Shown: positions 15,067-24,445 of the stretch, piece by piece | Position numbering within the stretch: position 1 is the stretch's first letter | Layout: every line of letters begins with the position of its first letter | Assembly: GCF_000495475.1 (NCBI RefSeq) | Contig: NZ_ASGZ01000008.1 | Location: 55,069 to 119,068 of the forward strand | Direction of reading: 5' to 3' | DNA: 64,000 bases | DNA from: Candidatus Halobonum tyrrellensis G22 | GTDB taxonomy: Archaea; Halobacteriota; Halobacteria; Halobacteriales; Haloferacaceae | Made by a program: the position numbers and the translations under genes | Notes under the pieces: model-generated | The model's database searches: none | What the model was told of the DNA's origin: nothing | The model's input: the letters and a program-made list of their open reading frames with translations, nothing else

Positions 15067-16155
15067 GTGCCCTCCGTTCGACCCCCACGGCTCGGATCCT
15101 CGACCAGCATCGCGGACAGTCGGCTCGTGCGCGCGGTGCTGTTGGAGGCGGACCGGCTGACCGTCACCGCCGCGCTGTCGGCCGCGATATTCTCGTTTCT
15201 CCTCGTCGCGGGCGTGCTCTGGCCGTTCGAGATGCAGGACCTACTCACGGAGACGCGGGCGGTCCAGACGCTGTTCAACACGCTGTTGAGCGGCACCATC
15301 CTGCTGGTCTCCATCGTCGTCTCGATCAACTCGATCGTCATCTCGCAGGAACTCGGCCCGCTCCGCTCGCAGTACGACCGGATCGACGACACGCTCGCCT
15401 TCCAGTCGGAGGTCGAGGAGTTCGCGGCCGCGGGGGTCAGCCCGGCGGAACCCGTCGAGTTCCTCGAGTTCATCATCCGTTCGCTGCGGGAGGACGCCAC
15501 CGCGCTCCGCGAGAGCGCCGCGGACGACCCGGCCGACCTCCGGGAGGCGCTCGAGACGTACGCCGACGACGTGCTCGACCGCCTCGACGTGGTTTCGACC
15601 ACGCTCGACCGGTCGAACGCCCGCATCCCGCGGGCGCTGCTCGCGGGGCTGGAGTACCAGTACGCCCGCCACATCCACGGCGCGCGGCACGTCCGGGCGG
15701 CGTTCGACGACCGGCTGTCGGGGGCGGAGCGCGACCGACTCGACGACGTGGTGGAGACGCTGAAGTTCTTCGCGGCCGGCCGGGAGTACTTCAAGACGCT
15801 CTACTTCAAACAGGAACTCGCCAGCCTGTCGAGTTGGCTGCTGTACGTCTCGTTGCCCTCCATCGTGTTCACCTCGTACGTCCTGCTCGCCATCGACGCG
15901 GGACTGCTCCCGACGACGACGGTGTTCGGCGTCTCGCGACACCTGCTGTACGTCAGCATCGCGTACACCGTCGCGCTCGCGCCGTTCGTCCTGCTCACGT
16001 CGTTCGTCCTCCGGATCGCGGCGGTGTCGAAGCGGTCGGTCGCCGCCGGCGCGTTCGCGCTCCGGGACGACCCGTTGGGCGGCGACCGTCTCCCCGTCTC
16101 CGCGGAGGTGGAGGCGGCCGGGCGGTCCGACCCGGAGTCGGACGCCGACCGGTAG
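15067..16155 (+). CDS. Haloarchaeal membrane protein with central coiled region, unknown function
   Basis: A 362-residue integral membrane protein. Two N-terminal helices lie at about residues 35-55 (AALSAAIFSFLLVAGVLWPF) and 68-92 (LFNTLLSGTILLVSIVVSINS). A ~160-residue acidic, helical soluble part follows (SREDATAL-type repeats, ETYADDVLDRLDVVS). Two more helices come at ~262-285 (LLYVSLPSIVFTSYVLLAI) and ~297-320, then an acidic tail. The DDVVETLKFFAAGREYFKTLYFKQELASLS segment before the third helix is well formed and likely conserved. GTG start at 15067 has CTATCTATG ~35 bases upstream. No transporter or enzyme signature seen. The family is not one I can name. Confidence 0.75.
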   Translation: MPSVRPPRLGSSTSIADSRLVRAVLLEADRLTVTAALSAAIFSFLLVAGVLWPFEMQDLLTETRAVQTLFNTLLSGTILLVSIVVSINSIVISQELGPLRSQYDRIDDTLAFQSEVEEFAAAGVSPAEPVEFLEFIIRSLREDATALRESAADDPADLREALETYADDVLDRLDVVSTTLDRSNARIPRALLAGLEYQYARHIHGARHVRAAFDDRLSGAERDRLDDVVETLKFFAAGREYFKTLYFKQELASLSSWLLYVSLPSIVFTSYVLLAIDAGLLPTTTVFGVSRHLLYVSIAYTVALAPFVLLTSFVLRIAAVSKRSVAAGAFALRDDPLGGDRLPVSAEVEAAGRSDPESDADR

Positions 16156-16256
16156 GCCGTCGGTCCGACCCCGCCCGGGGCCGATCTCAGTTCCGGACCG
16201 CCCGGCTACACGGGGGGACCGCAACACGTATTCTCCGCGGCGGTCACCGTGGGCGC

Positions 16257-17861
16257 ATGAGCGCAGACTCGCCGGCGAACGTCCTGTTCGTCGTGCTCGA
16301 TACGGTCCGGAAGGACCGACTCGGGCCGTACGGCTACGACCGGGAGACGACGCCCGGCCTCGACGCGTTCGCGGACGAGGCGACGGTGTTCGAGGAGGCG
16401 GTCGCGCCCGCGCCGTGGACGCTCCCGGTGCACGCGTCGCTGTTCACGGGGCTGTACCCCCACCAGCACCGCGCCGACCAGGAGAACCCGTACCTGGAGG
16501 GGGCGACCACGCTCGCGGAGACGCTCTCGGCGGCGGGCTACCGGACGGCGTGTTACTCCTCGAACGCGTGGATCACGCCGTACACCCACCTCACCGACGG
16601 GTTCGACAGCCAGGACAACTTCTTCGAGGTGATGCCGGGCGACGTGCTGTCGGGACCGCTCGCGAAGGCGTGGAAGACGATGAACGACAACGAGACGCTG
16701 CGGACGGTCGCGGACAAACTCGTCTCGCTGGGCAACGTCGCCCACGAGTATCTCGCCTCCGGCGAGGGCGCCGACTCGAAGACGCCCGACGTGATGGCGA
16801 GCACCCGCGAGTTCGTCGAGACCAGCGAGGCCGCGGGCGACGACTGGTTCGCGTTCGTCAACCTGATGGACGCCCACCTGCCGTACCACCCGCCCGACGA
16901 GTTCGCCGAACGGTTCGCGCCCGGCGTCGACTCCGAACAGGTGTGTCAGAACTCCAAGGAGTACAACGCCGGCGCGCGCGACATCGACGCCGACGAGTGG
17001 GAGGCGATCCGCGGGCTGTACGACGCCGAGATAGCCCACATCGACGACCAACTGTCGAACCTCTTCGCGTGGCTGCAGCGGACGGGTCGGTGGGACGACA
17101 CCGCGGTCGTGGTCTGTGCCGACCACGGCGAACTCCACGGCGAACACGACCTGTACGGCCACGAGTTCGCGCTGTACGACCCGCTCGTCAACGTCCCGCT
17201 GTTGGTGAAACACCCGGCGCTCGACGCCGACCGCCGCGACGACACGGTCGAACTGGTCGACCTCTACCACACGGTACTCGACACGCTCGGCGTCGACGGC
17301 GGAACCCCCGCCGAACGGGGCGAGACCGCGGTCGAACGCGACCCCACCCGGTCGCTGCTCTCGGCGGAGTACCGCGCGTTCGAGGGCGTCTCCGACCCCG
17401 ACCCGGGGCAGGTCGGCGGGCCGAACGGCGCGTATGGCTTCGTGGAGTACTCCCGGCCGGTGGTCGAACTCAACCAACTGGAGGAGAAGGCGGCCGCCGC
17501 GGGCATCGAGTTGGAGGAGGACTCGCGGTTCTACTCGCGGATGCGCGCGGCCCGCGCTCCCGACGCCAAGTACGTCCGCATCGACCGCATCCCCGACGAG
17601 GCGTACCGCCTCGACGAGGACCCCGACGAGACGCGGAACGGAGCGGGCGGGGAGGGACGGAGTTCCTCCGGGAGTCGGACGGCGTCCGACGGACCCGACG
17701 ACGACCGCATCGCGGCCGCGGAGGCGGCGCTCGGGCGGTTCGAGTCGGCCGCGGGCGGCGCGTGGACCGACGCCGCCGACGGCCCGGTGTCGGACGACTC
17801 GCTCGCGGAGATGGACGAGGAGGCGACCGACCGCCTCCGCGACCTGGGGTACGTCGAGTAA
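16257..17861 (+). CDS. Sulfatase-fold hydrolase with Thr at the nucleophile position
   Basis: A 534-residue alkaline-phosphatase-superfamily protein. The opening NVLFVVLDTVRKDRLGPYGY supplies the first metal Asp15. The nucleophile region reads WTLPVHASLFTG (Thr55-Leu-Pro-Val-His59) where formylglycine sulfatases have C/S-x-P-x-R. Both the modified Cys/Ser and the Arg are replaced, so a true sulfatase is doubtful. A Thr nucleophile, as in phosphoglycerate mutase or phosphotransferase relatives, is possible. The second metal site is seen in VVCADHGELHGEHDLYGH. A ~100-residue Gly/Asp-rich C-terminal part ends in ATDRLRDLGYVE, common in archaeal sulfatase-like proteins. The start is set by ATG at 16257 with ACGTATTC ~28 bases before it. 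Confidence 0.85.
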   Translation: MSADSPANVLFVVLDTVRKDRLGPYGYDRETTPGLDAFADEATVFEEAVAPAPWTLPVHASLFTGLYPHQHRADQENPYLEGATTLAETLSAAGYRTACYSSNAWITPYTHLTDGFDSQDNFFEVMPGDVLSGPLAKAWKTMNDNETLRTVADKLVSLGNVAHEYLASGEGADSKTPDVMASTREFVETSEAAGDDWFAFVNLMDAHLPYHPPDEFAERFAPGVDSEQVCQNSKEYNAGARDIDADEWEAIRGLYDAEIAHIDDQLSNLFAWLQRTGRWDDTAVVVCADHGELHGEHDLYGHEFALYDPLVNVPLLVKHPALDADRRDDTVELVDLYHTVLDTLGVDGGTPAERGETAVERDPTRSLLSAEYRAFEGVSDPDPGQVGGPNGAYGFVEYSRPVVELNQLEEKAAAAGIELEEDSRFYSRMRAARAPDAKYVRIDRIPDEAYRLDEDPDETRNGAGGEGRSSSGSRTASDGPDDDRIAAAEAALGRFESAAGGAWTDAADGPVSDDSLAEMDEEATDRLRDLGYVE

Positions 17862-17887
17862 CGGTCCCGGTCTGTCGCGTTCGTCGG

Positions 17888-18841
17888 TCAGCCGCTCGGC
17901 TCGCCGTCCGCGTCGTCGCATCCGTCACCGCGCTCGCCACCCTGGCCCGCGTTCTCGGTCTCCCACGTCCGGACGAGCGCCGCGAGCGTCCGGTTGACGG
18001 GCGTCTCGACGCCCGCCGCCGCGCCGCGGTCGGCGACCGCACCGTTGATGGCGTCGGCTTCGGTCCGCCGGCCGGCCTCGACGTCCTGCCGCATCGACGA
18101 CCGGTTGGCGGCGGTCGCCTCGACCACCTCGGTCAGCGCGTCGACCGCCCGGTCGTCGGCGAGGTCGACCCCGTTCGCGCGGGCGACGCGGGCCGTCTCG
18201 CGGGCCGCCCGCGCGGCGAGGTCGGCGCCCGGCGGGTCGCGGAGCGCGCCGTTGTCGACCCGCGCGAGCGCCGTGACCGCGTTGACCCCCGCGTTGACCG
18301 CGAGCTTTTCCCAGCGGCTCCGCGGCATCTCGGCGTCGGCCGTACAGTCGAGTCCCGCGGCGCGGAACGCCCGCGCGACCCGCTCGGCTCGCTCGCTCGC
18401 CCCGCCGTCGAGTTCGCCGACGCGCACCGCGCCGACGCCCGTACACCGGACGTGGCCCGGTCCGACGAGTTCGGCGCCGTACGTCGCCGTGCCCGCGAGC
18501 ACGCGGTCGCCGAGTCGCGCTTCGAGCACCTCCTCGACCAGGCCGTTCTGGAGCGAGCAGACCAGGTCGACGTCGCCGGTCGCGAGCGCCGCCGCCGCGC
18601 TCGCGGTGTCGTACGCCTTCACCGTCACGAGCGCGAGGTCGGCGCGCAGGCCGGTGCCGTCGGTCGTCGCCTCGGGCCGCGTCGTCGCGTCGAGTTCGCC
18701 CGACACGCGGAGACCGTCGGCGCGGACGCGTTCGACGTGGGCCGCGCGGCCGACGAGCGTCACTCGGTGGTCGGGGTCGCGCGCGAGCAGTCCGCCGACG
18801 AGACTCCCCAGCGACCCGGCGCCGAAGACGACGACGTTCAC
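17888..18841 (-). CDS. panE: 2-dehydropantoate 2-reductase (ketopantoate reductase)
   Basis: A 317-residue NAD(P)H-dependent enzyme that reduces ketopantoate to pantoate for coenzyme A synthesis; haloarchaea make CoA this way. The N-terminal Rossmann motif is GAGSLGSLVGG (from residue 7), followed by ALVTVKAYDT and LQNGLVEEVL, with the catalytic Lys in SRWEKLAVNAGVNAVTAL, a family signature. The helical C-domain includes SSMRQDVEAGRRTEADAINGAV, the expected late motif. The last ~20 residues are an acidic Gly/Asp tail specific to halophiles. It is convergent with the sulfatase-fold gene, 26 bases apart. No other CoA genes are adjacent. Confidence 0.92.
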   Translation of the reverse strand: MNVVVFGAGSLGSLVGGLLARDPDHRVTLVGRAAHVERVRADGLRVSGELDATTRPEATTDGTGLRADLALVTVKAYDTASAAAALATGDVDLVCSLQNGLVEEVLEARLGDRVLAGTATYGAELVGPGHVRCTGVGAVRVGELDGGASERAERVARAFRAAGLDCTADAEMPRSRWEKLAVNAGVNAVTALARVDNGALRDPPGADLAARAARETARVARANGVDLADDRAVDALTEVVEATAANRSSMRQDVEAGRRTEADAINGAVADRGAAAGVETPVNRTLAALVRTWETENAGQGGERGDGCDDADGEPSG

Positions 18842-18938
18842 GCCCGGGCGTCGACGGGGTGAGAGAAGAGCCGTTCGGTCCGCCCGTTCGGCGGCCCCCG
18901 ACGGGCGGGGCCGCGTCGACTCCGGGGTCGGCCGGCGC

Positions 18939-19268
18939 TCAGTCCTCGGTCCAGTAGTAGAGGTCCTCCTTCGGCGCCCCGCAGTTGGGGCACTCCTCGG
19001 GGAGTTCGTCGTCGAGTTCGCCCATCTCGCCGCACTCGCTACACCGCCACATCAGGTAGCCCTCGCCGAACTCGTGGCCCGTCCGGGCGTGTTCGACGCT
19101 GAGCGCCTCGTACCCCTCGCGCATCGTGACGTAGAAGCCGGCGTCGTCGAACCCGCGGATGGTGCCGAGTTCGTTCCCGTCGTCGTCGTACACCGTCTCG
19201 CCGAGGTCGAGTTCTTCGAACTCCTCGTCGCTCACGTCGTCGGGGTCCTCGCCTGAGTCTCCAACCAT
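18939..19268 (-). CDS. Rubredoxin-like zinc-ribbon protein with PRC-like N-domain (DUF7130-type)
   Basis: A 109-residue acidic protein. Residues ~15-55 hold a small beta domain, LDLGETVYDDDGNELGTIRGFDDAGFYVT, which looks PRC-barrel-like. Residues ~72-105 hold a two-knuckle zinc or iron site: CSECGEMG and CPNCGAPKEDLYYW, similar to the rubredoxin-like domain of rubrerythrin. It may bind Fe or Zn and act in redox protection or as a nucleic-acid-binding ribbon; neither is shown. A TATTTAAC box ~28 bases before the ATG fits a leaderless transcript. The DUF number is from memory. Confidence 0.8.
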   Translation of the reverse strand: MVGDSGEDPDDVSDEEFEELDLGETVYDDDGNELGTIRGFDDAGFYVTMREGYEALSVEHARTGHEFGEGYLMWRCSECGEMGELDDELPEECPNCGAPKEDLYYWTED

Positions 19269-19402
19269 GGGTCGTGATTCGCCGGCTGCGTGTTAAATAC
19301 CATCGGCGGAGTCGAGAAATCCGCAGGAGGGTGTCGCCATCACGCCACGACGAGGTCGGTTCGCTACCCCTCTCGGCTCCCGGCTCCGACGCCCGACCCG
19401 CG

Positions 19403-22400
19403 CTACATGAAGTCCGCGATGGAGCCCTGTTTGTTCTTGTCGTTCTCGAAGACGGATTCGAGCGAGCGGTCCAGGATTTCGAGGCGCTGTTTGGTGTACT
19501 CCCGGCAGTCGAACTCCTCGGCCACCTGGATCGCGGTGTCCATGTACTTGTTCACCGACCCCTGGTGGACCGTCAGGGTCATCCGACCGCCGCACTCGCG
19601 GCAGTCGCCCGTCAGCGGCATCCGGCGGTACTTCTCCCCGCAGTCGAGACAGCGCGTCTCCTGCCGGCTGAACGCGCGGAGGTTGCCGATCAGGTCGGGG
19701 AGGAAGTGGTACTCGATGACGCGTTCGGCCACGTCCGTCTCGTCGACGGCGCGCAGTTTCCGCGCGAGGTTCAACTGCGCGTCCATCTTGTCCATCATCG
19801 ACCCGAGCGTCTTGTACGCCGAGAGGTCGGGTCCGAGCGCGATGTCGGAGGTGTCGTGGGTGTGGTCAAACCCGCGGTACTCGTCGTCGGTGCCGAGCGT
19901 CGCCTCGGCTATCTCGATGTCGACGTCCTCGGGGTCGGCCATCGAGAGCGTCGCCTCGTAAAACTCCTGGGGGTACTGCCGGACGATGTCCATGTTGTGC
20001 GCCTCGTCGTCGATTTCGCTGGGGTCGATCCGCGACGACATCACGAGCGGCGCGTCCATCCGCCCGCCCCGTTTGTCCGGGAGGTACTCCTTCGAGAAGT
20101 TGAGCAGGCCGTCCATCAGGAGCATGACGCAGTCCTCGTCGCCGTCACACTGCTTCTGTGACAGGTCGTTCGCGACGAGCGAGTGCGTGCCCTCCACGGT
20201 GAGACAGTACGTGTGGTCGGTGTCGGAGTCGACGTACTCGACGGACGCGACGGGTTCGACGAGGCAGTCGTCGGTCCCGCCGTCGAACGCGCGTCTCGCT
20301 CGCGCCCCTCGGGTTCGGATCTGCTCGCGGAGTCGCTCCTCCTTCCGATCGAGGTGGAACCCGACCCGGTTCGCGAACTCGACTGCGTCCTCGGAACTGA
20401 CCGTGATCACGAAGCTCCGAGCCGACTCGGCGGGGTCGTCGATCGAGTAGTAGTCGGGGAACTTCCGGTTGAGCGGCACGGGGTCGACGACGCTGGCTCG
20501 GCCGGCGATGCCGAGTCGCGTGAGAAGCGCGAGTAGGTCCTCCTTCAGTTCGCGACTCACCGTCGTCGCGGACACCTCGATCGCGTTCCTGTCCGCCGTT
20601 CCGTCCCCGCTGAAGTACCCGCTCAGGTACGCCTCGACGATCCGGTCTTCGGCGTCGAACACGCACTGGGGAACGCGCTTCGTCTCCGCCAGCGAACCGG
20701 CGTCGAGGACGGTGTCGAAAAACGCTCGAAGCAGTCGCCCGGACGCGGTCACTTTCGCGCGGTTCTCCCGGTAGGGGTCGACCCCGAACTCCTCGCGCAG
20801 TACGTCGAGGTAGAACTCGCGCGCCTGCGCTTCCGTCCCGCAGACCGTCGTCTGATGGATCGTCCCCTTCGGCGTCTCCTGTTCGCGTGCGAACCCCTCC
20901 GCGGCGTAGTATCCGAGGAGCGTCGCGACCCGTTCGTCGAGTTCGACGGTCCGATCGACGGCGGTCGAGTCGCGTTTCACCCCTAGCTTCACTCCGCTCG
21001 GGACGGAGTCGAGGAGCGCGTCGGTCGATCCGAACAGTTCCCCGAGGAGCGCCGCCGGGAACCGCTCCCTGTAGACGTAGTTGCTCAACGCCTTCTTCGA
21101 GAGGCCGAGGTGCTCCGCGGTGCTCTCGAGCGGGTAGAACGTTCCGTCCCACTCGTCTTCGAGCGCCTCGGCGAACAGGTCGTACAGGTCGTCCTTGTTC
21201 ACGCCCTCGATCATCAGCCGGTCGTCGTCGACCACGTCGCTCCGCAGGAACTCCGCGAGGAGGTCGAACGTTCGCGTCCCGTTCCCGTCGACGTCGACGG
21301 CGTCGAGGTTGGACGGCGTCACGACGCTGTCGTCGTTACCGACTGCGTCGGCGCGTTTCGAGCGGATCTCCCCGTCGTCGAACACGTGCATCTCGTGGTC
21401 GGGCGTCACCGTGATCTCCCGCCCGCTCCGGGTCTCCACCCGGACCATGTGCTCCGGCGCGCGGTGTTTGCTCACCGCCTCGACCGGCTTCAGAACCTCC
21501 TCGCCCTCGTCCGTCAGCGACGGGACGAACACGTCGCCGTCGAGTTCGGAGACGAGCGTTCCGAAGTCGTCCTCGTCCGGGTCGACCAACCGGTCCTCGA
21601 CGAACTCGTCGATCCGGCCGTGGTGCCACTCGTCGGTCTCGTCGCGGTACCAGAGCTTCGTCTCCGGGTGAAAGCAGTTGCGACGTTTCGCCGCGTGGAA
21701 GTACGGGTGCGCGTACCCCACCGCCGCGCTGGTGAAGCCGACGACCCGGCCGACGACGGCGGCGGAGGTGTGCGGCGCCATCCCGAACACGAGTTCGCCC
21801 ACCAGGTCGTCGCGCTCGTTCACCTCGTAGAACGGCTCGAGCCCGTAGAACTCCGCGAGCAGGTCGTCGACGAAGTCGGCGGTCCGCATCATGTGTTCGG
21901 CCGCGCCGTCCGAGAGCACGATGTCCTGTACTTTCAACTCGACCAGTTGGTCGTCGTGGACCAGCGGCTCGCCGTCGATGTCGGTCTCGTAGCCGAGTTC
22001 GCGGAAGTGCTCGGCGGTCACGTCGAGTTCCTCGGGGCGGACCGCGGTGACGGGGAGGTCGGTCATGTCGTAGCGGACGGTGCCGTCCTTGAACGCGCTC
22101 ACGCCGTGTTTCGCGCGCAGGACGCCCTTCTCGACGGGTTCGGGCGTCTTGTTCGCGGAGGTGAGTCCCTTCACTCCCTTGAGGATCTCGAAGCTCGACT
22201 CCCGTTCGCCGACGCCGTCCAACGCGCTCCAGTACTCGTCGTTGAGGTCGACCGAGAACCAGTCGGGGCTCTCCACCTCCCACCCACAGTGGGGACACTC
22301 CACACGCCCCGACTCGTCCGGCTCACAGACGGTCCCGCAGTCGTCACACTCGAAGTACGGCTCGGTGTGCGTCTCGCAGTCGGGGCAGGCGGTGTGGTAG

Positions 22401-24445
22401 GTGCGCGCGCCGCAGTCGGGACACTCCCGTTCGCCGAGGCGGACGTCGACCACGCCGCGACCCTTGTCGGTCCGGGTGCTTGCGGCCTCGCCGACCGACC
22501 GCTGGCTCCCCCCGGCGTCGCCGATGGGGAAGAGGGTGTGGACCGCCGGCGAGAGGTCGCGGCTCTCGGATTTTTCCGGGCGGCCCATCCGGTTGCCCAC
22601 TCGGGTGGGGGCGCGCTCGCGCACCTCGAAGGGGGCCACCTCGTTGACGGCTCTGACGGCGTTGTCGCCGCCCGTCCACTCGCGCGCCTCGCGGCTCACG
22701 TCGTCGGGCTCCCACTCGCGGCGGAGCCCGTCGGTCACGCCGAGCTGTCGCAACAGCGGCCTGAAGTCGGGGATCCGGAGCGCGTCCGGGGTTTGGGTGT
22801 GTTCGACCAGGAGGCGTTCGAGCGCGTCCCGCAGTTCGTCGGTGTGCTCGACGGCGAGGACGCCGCCGGTCACCTCGCCCGCGGCGGCAGCGTCCGCGAG
22901 CGCCTCGAACTCGGAGACGGAGACGTCGTGCCAGCAGTAGGTGTACGCCGGGTGGAGCGGCGCGTCGTACGCCTCGGCCCACTCCAGCGCGCTGTCGGCG
23001 TCCGGGTCCGAGAGGTCGACCAGCGGGTCGTCCCGGAGCGCCTGCACGTCCGCGCCCGCCGCGTCGAGGTCCTGCTCCCACCACTCCGCGACGTAGGAGG
23101 CGGGCGCGAGCGGGTGGTTGTTCTCGACGAACTCGCCGTAGTTGACGAGGTACTCGCCCAGATCGATGATCTCCTCGACGCCGTTCCTGACCTCCAGCGC
23201 CTCGGCGGGGTCGTCGATCCGGCGCACGTCGCCGTTCGCCAGTTTGACCGTCGGTCCCTCGATGGAGTCGACGGGCACCACCCCGCCCGCCTTCCCCGGC
23301 CGCTCGGTCTTGATCTGCGTGCCGGTCGCGAGGAAGTCGTCGACGAGATGCATCGTCGCGGGGTGGACGCCCGCGGTCGCGAACCCGTGGTTGCGCGCGC
23401 GGCCGTACCGCAGTCGGAACCCCCCCACCTCCGAGGGGTGGCCGAACACCGGCCGCCCCGCGATCAGGTCGCGGAGGAACTTGGTCTGCGGTTCGACGCG
23501 CGCCGGTCCCGACGGCGCCGCCCCGCCCTCGTCGCCGTCGTCGTCCGCCTCGCCCTCGTCGGCGTCGGCGGTCCCCTCGCCGTCGTCGTCCGCGTCGTCG
23601 CTCTCGTAGTAGGTGCCGTCGATCAGGTCCTGGAGCCACGGCCACTCCACCTCGTCGAGTTGGCGGGTGTACCGCTGGATCTTCGGCGCCTTGAGCGCGA
23701 TCCCCTCCGCGAGCACGAGACACATCCCCCCGCGGGCGGAGTTGGTGTCGACCCGCTCTAAGTCCCTGAAGCCCGACACCTCCTCGTCGCCCGTCGCCTC
23801 GCCGTCGAGCATGATCGGCATGTGCTCGGCGATGAACTTCGCCTCCGCGTCCTTCGGCGTGTACTGGAGGCCCGTCTCCTTGTCGTAGAGCGCGACCTCC
23901 TCGGCGTACCGCTCCACCTCGTCGCCCCGGGCGGCGTACTCCTCGACGTCGAGTAACGACCGCGCGTAGTCGGCCACGAGCACCGACAGCGCCTGTGCGG
24001 TCCCGCCCGCCGAGCGGATCGGCCCGGCGTAGTAGACGTTGACGAACTCGGTGCCGTCGTCGTTCTCCAGCAACTCGACCCGGTCGATCCCCTCGATGGG
24101 GGCGGCGACGACGCCCTCGGTCAGGAGGGCGACCGCGGTCCGGACCGCCCCCTCGATCTTCCCCTCGCGGCTGTCGTACTCGCCGACGGTGCCGTCGACG
24201 AAGTCGGTCACGAGTTCGAGCGCCGCCTCCTCGCGGGACATCTCGCCCTCCAACTCGCGGACGCGCTCGGCCACCCCGGGGATGCCGAGGATGTTCTCGA
24301 CCCGGTCGGCCATGTCGCGCGCGACGGGGATCTCGATCTCGGTCGCGGGGTCGCGCCCGCGCGCCCGCGCCGCCTCGGCGCGTTCGAACGCCTCGTCCAG
24401 TCGGTCCTCGATACGGGTGAAGTAGCGCTCGTCGTCCGGTCTCAT
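19403..24445 (-). CDS. polD2: DNA polymerase D (PolII) large subunit DP2 with intein
   Basis: A 1680-residue precursor of the catalytic large subunit of archaeal family D replicative polymerase. Removing the intein (residues 924-1432) leaves 1171 residues, normal for DP2. N-terminal regions include VNVYYAGPIRSAGGTAQALSVL and RGGMCLVLAEGIALKAPKI. A zinc cluster comes near residues 690-745 (CPDCGARTYH, CPDCETH, CDDCG, CPHCG). The catalytic site in the mature protein reads RRN-CDGDEDC, where the two Asp after Cys-Asp-Gly are the DP2 catalytic acids. A last zinc ribbon has CLDCGEKYR and CRECGG near the end. It acts with DP1 (not in this window). The start MRPDDERYFTRIEDRL is the usual DP2 opening. 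It reads toward the rubredoxin-like gene. Confidence 0.96.
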   Translation of the reverse strand: MRPDDERYFTRIEDRLDEAFERAEAARARGRDPATEIEIPVARDMADRVENILGIPGVAERVRELEGEMSREEAALELVTDFVDGTVGEYDSREGKIEGAVRTAVALLTEGVVAAPIEGIDRVELLENDDGTEFVNVYYAGPIRSAGGTAQALSVLVADYARSLLDVEEYAARGDEVERYAEEVALYDKETGLQYTPKDAEAKFIAEHMPIMLDGEATGDEEVSGFRDLERVDTNSARGGMCLVLAEGIALKAPKIQRYTRQLDEVEWPWLQDLIDGTYYESDDADDDGEGTADADEGEADDDGDEGGAAPSGPARVEPQTKFLRDLIAGRPVFGHPSEVGGFRLRYGRARNHGFATAGVHPATMHLVDDFLATGTQIKTERPGKAGGVVPVDSIEGPTVKLANGDVRRIDDPAEALEVRNGVEEIIDLGEYLVNYGEFVENNHPLAPASYVAEWWEQDLDAAGADVQALRDDPLVDLSDPDADSALEWAEAYDAPLHPAYTYCWHDVSVSEFEALADAAAAGEVTGGVLAVEHTDELRDALERLLVEHTQTPDALRIPDFRPLLRQLGVTDGLRREWEPDDVSREAREWTGGDNAVRAVNEVAPFEVRERAPTRVGNRMGRPEKSESRDLSPAVHTLFPIGDAGGSQRSVGEAASTRTDKGRGVVDVRLGERECPDCGARTYHTACPDCETHTEPYFECDDCGTVCEPDESGRVECPHCGWEVESPDWFSVDLNDEYWSALDGVGERESSFEILKGVKGLTSANKTPEPVEKGVLRAKHGVSAFKDGTVRYDMTDLPVTAVRPEELDVTAEHFRELGYETDIDGEPLVHDDQLVELKVQDIVLSDGAAEHMMRTADFVDDLLAEFYGLEPFYEVNERDDLVGELVFGMAPHTSAAVVGRVVGFTSAAVGYAHPYFHAAKRRNCFHPETKLWYRDETDEWHHGRIDEFVEDRLVDPDEDDFGTLVSELDGDVFVPSLTDEGEEVLKPVEAVSKHRAPEHMVRVETRSGREITVTPDHEMHVFDDGEIRSKRADAVGNDDSVVTPSNLDAVDVDGNGTRTFDLLAEFLRSDVVDDDRLMIEGVNKDDLYDLFAEALEDEWDGTFYPLESTAEHLGLSKKALSNYVYRERFPAALLGELFGSTDALLDSVPSGVKLGVKRDSTAVDRTVELDERVATLLGYYAAEGFAREQETPKGTIHQTTVCGTEAQAREFYLDVLREEFGVDPYRENRAKVTASGRLLRAFFDTVLDAGSLAETKRVPQCVFDAEDRIVEAYLSGYFSGDGTADRNAIEVSATTVSRELKEDLLALLTRLGIAGRASVVDPVPLNRKFPDYYSIDDPAESARSFVITVSSEDAVEFANRVGFHLDRKEERLREQIRTRGARARRAFDGGTDDCLVEPVASVEYVDSDTDHTYCLTVEGTHSLVANDLSQKQCDGDEDCVMLLMDGLLNFSKEYLPDKRGGRMDAPLVMSSRIDPSEIDDEAHNMDIVRQYPQEFYEATLSMADPEDVDIEIAEATLGTDDEYRGFDHTHDTSDIALGPDLSAYKTLGSMMDKMDAQLNLARKLRAVDETDVAERVIEYHFLPDLIGNLRAFSRQETRCLDCGEKYRRMPLTGDCRECGGRMTLTVHQGSVNKYMDTAIQVAEEFDCREYTKQRLEILDRSLESVFENDKNKQGSIADFM
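20150..21676 (-). mobile_element. Intein with LAGLIDADG homing endonuclease inside PolD DP2
   Basis: A 509-residue in-frame intein between Asn923 and Cys1433 of the precursor. It begins with Cys (CFHPETKLWYR). Block B is present as VTPDHEMHVF with the T-x-x-H pattern. Two LAGLIDADG-type motifs, LLGYYAAEG and LSGYFSGDG, mark an active-looking homing endonuclease. An extra helix-turn-helix-like piece, TAEHLGLSKKALSNYV, lies before the first. The C-terminal blocks read HTYCLTVEGTHSLVAND and the intein ends in Lys-Gln, followed by extein Cys. Most inteins end His-Asn, but Gln-ending PolII inteins are known to splice (Pyrococcus abyssi). The insertion site is the polymerase catalytic centre, so splicing is needed for activity. 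Confidence 0.93.

Noticed and set aside
20145..21152. Long minus-strand frame overlapping the intein in another phase
   Set aside because: Arg/Gly/Pro-rich composition typical of a shifted reading of GC-rich coding DNA; the intein frame is fully supported by motifs.
21110..23761. 883-codon plus-strand frame antisense to polD2
   Set aside because: It is the antisense reading of a strongly supported gene. Composition (Val/Arg/His/Asp-rich, no motifs) matches mirror frames seen opposite other genes here.
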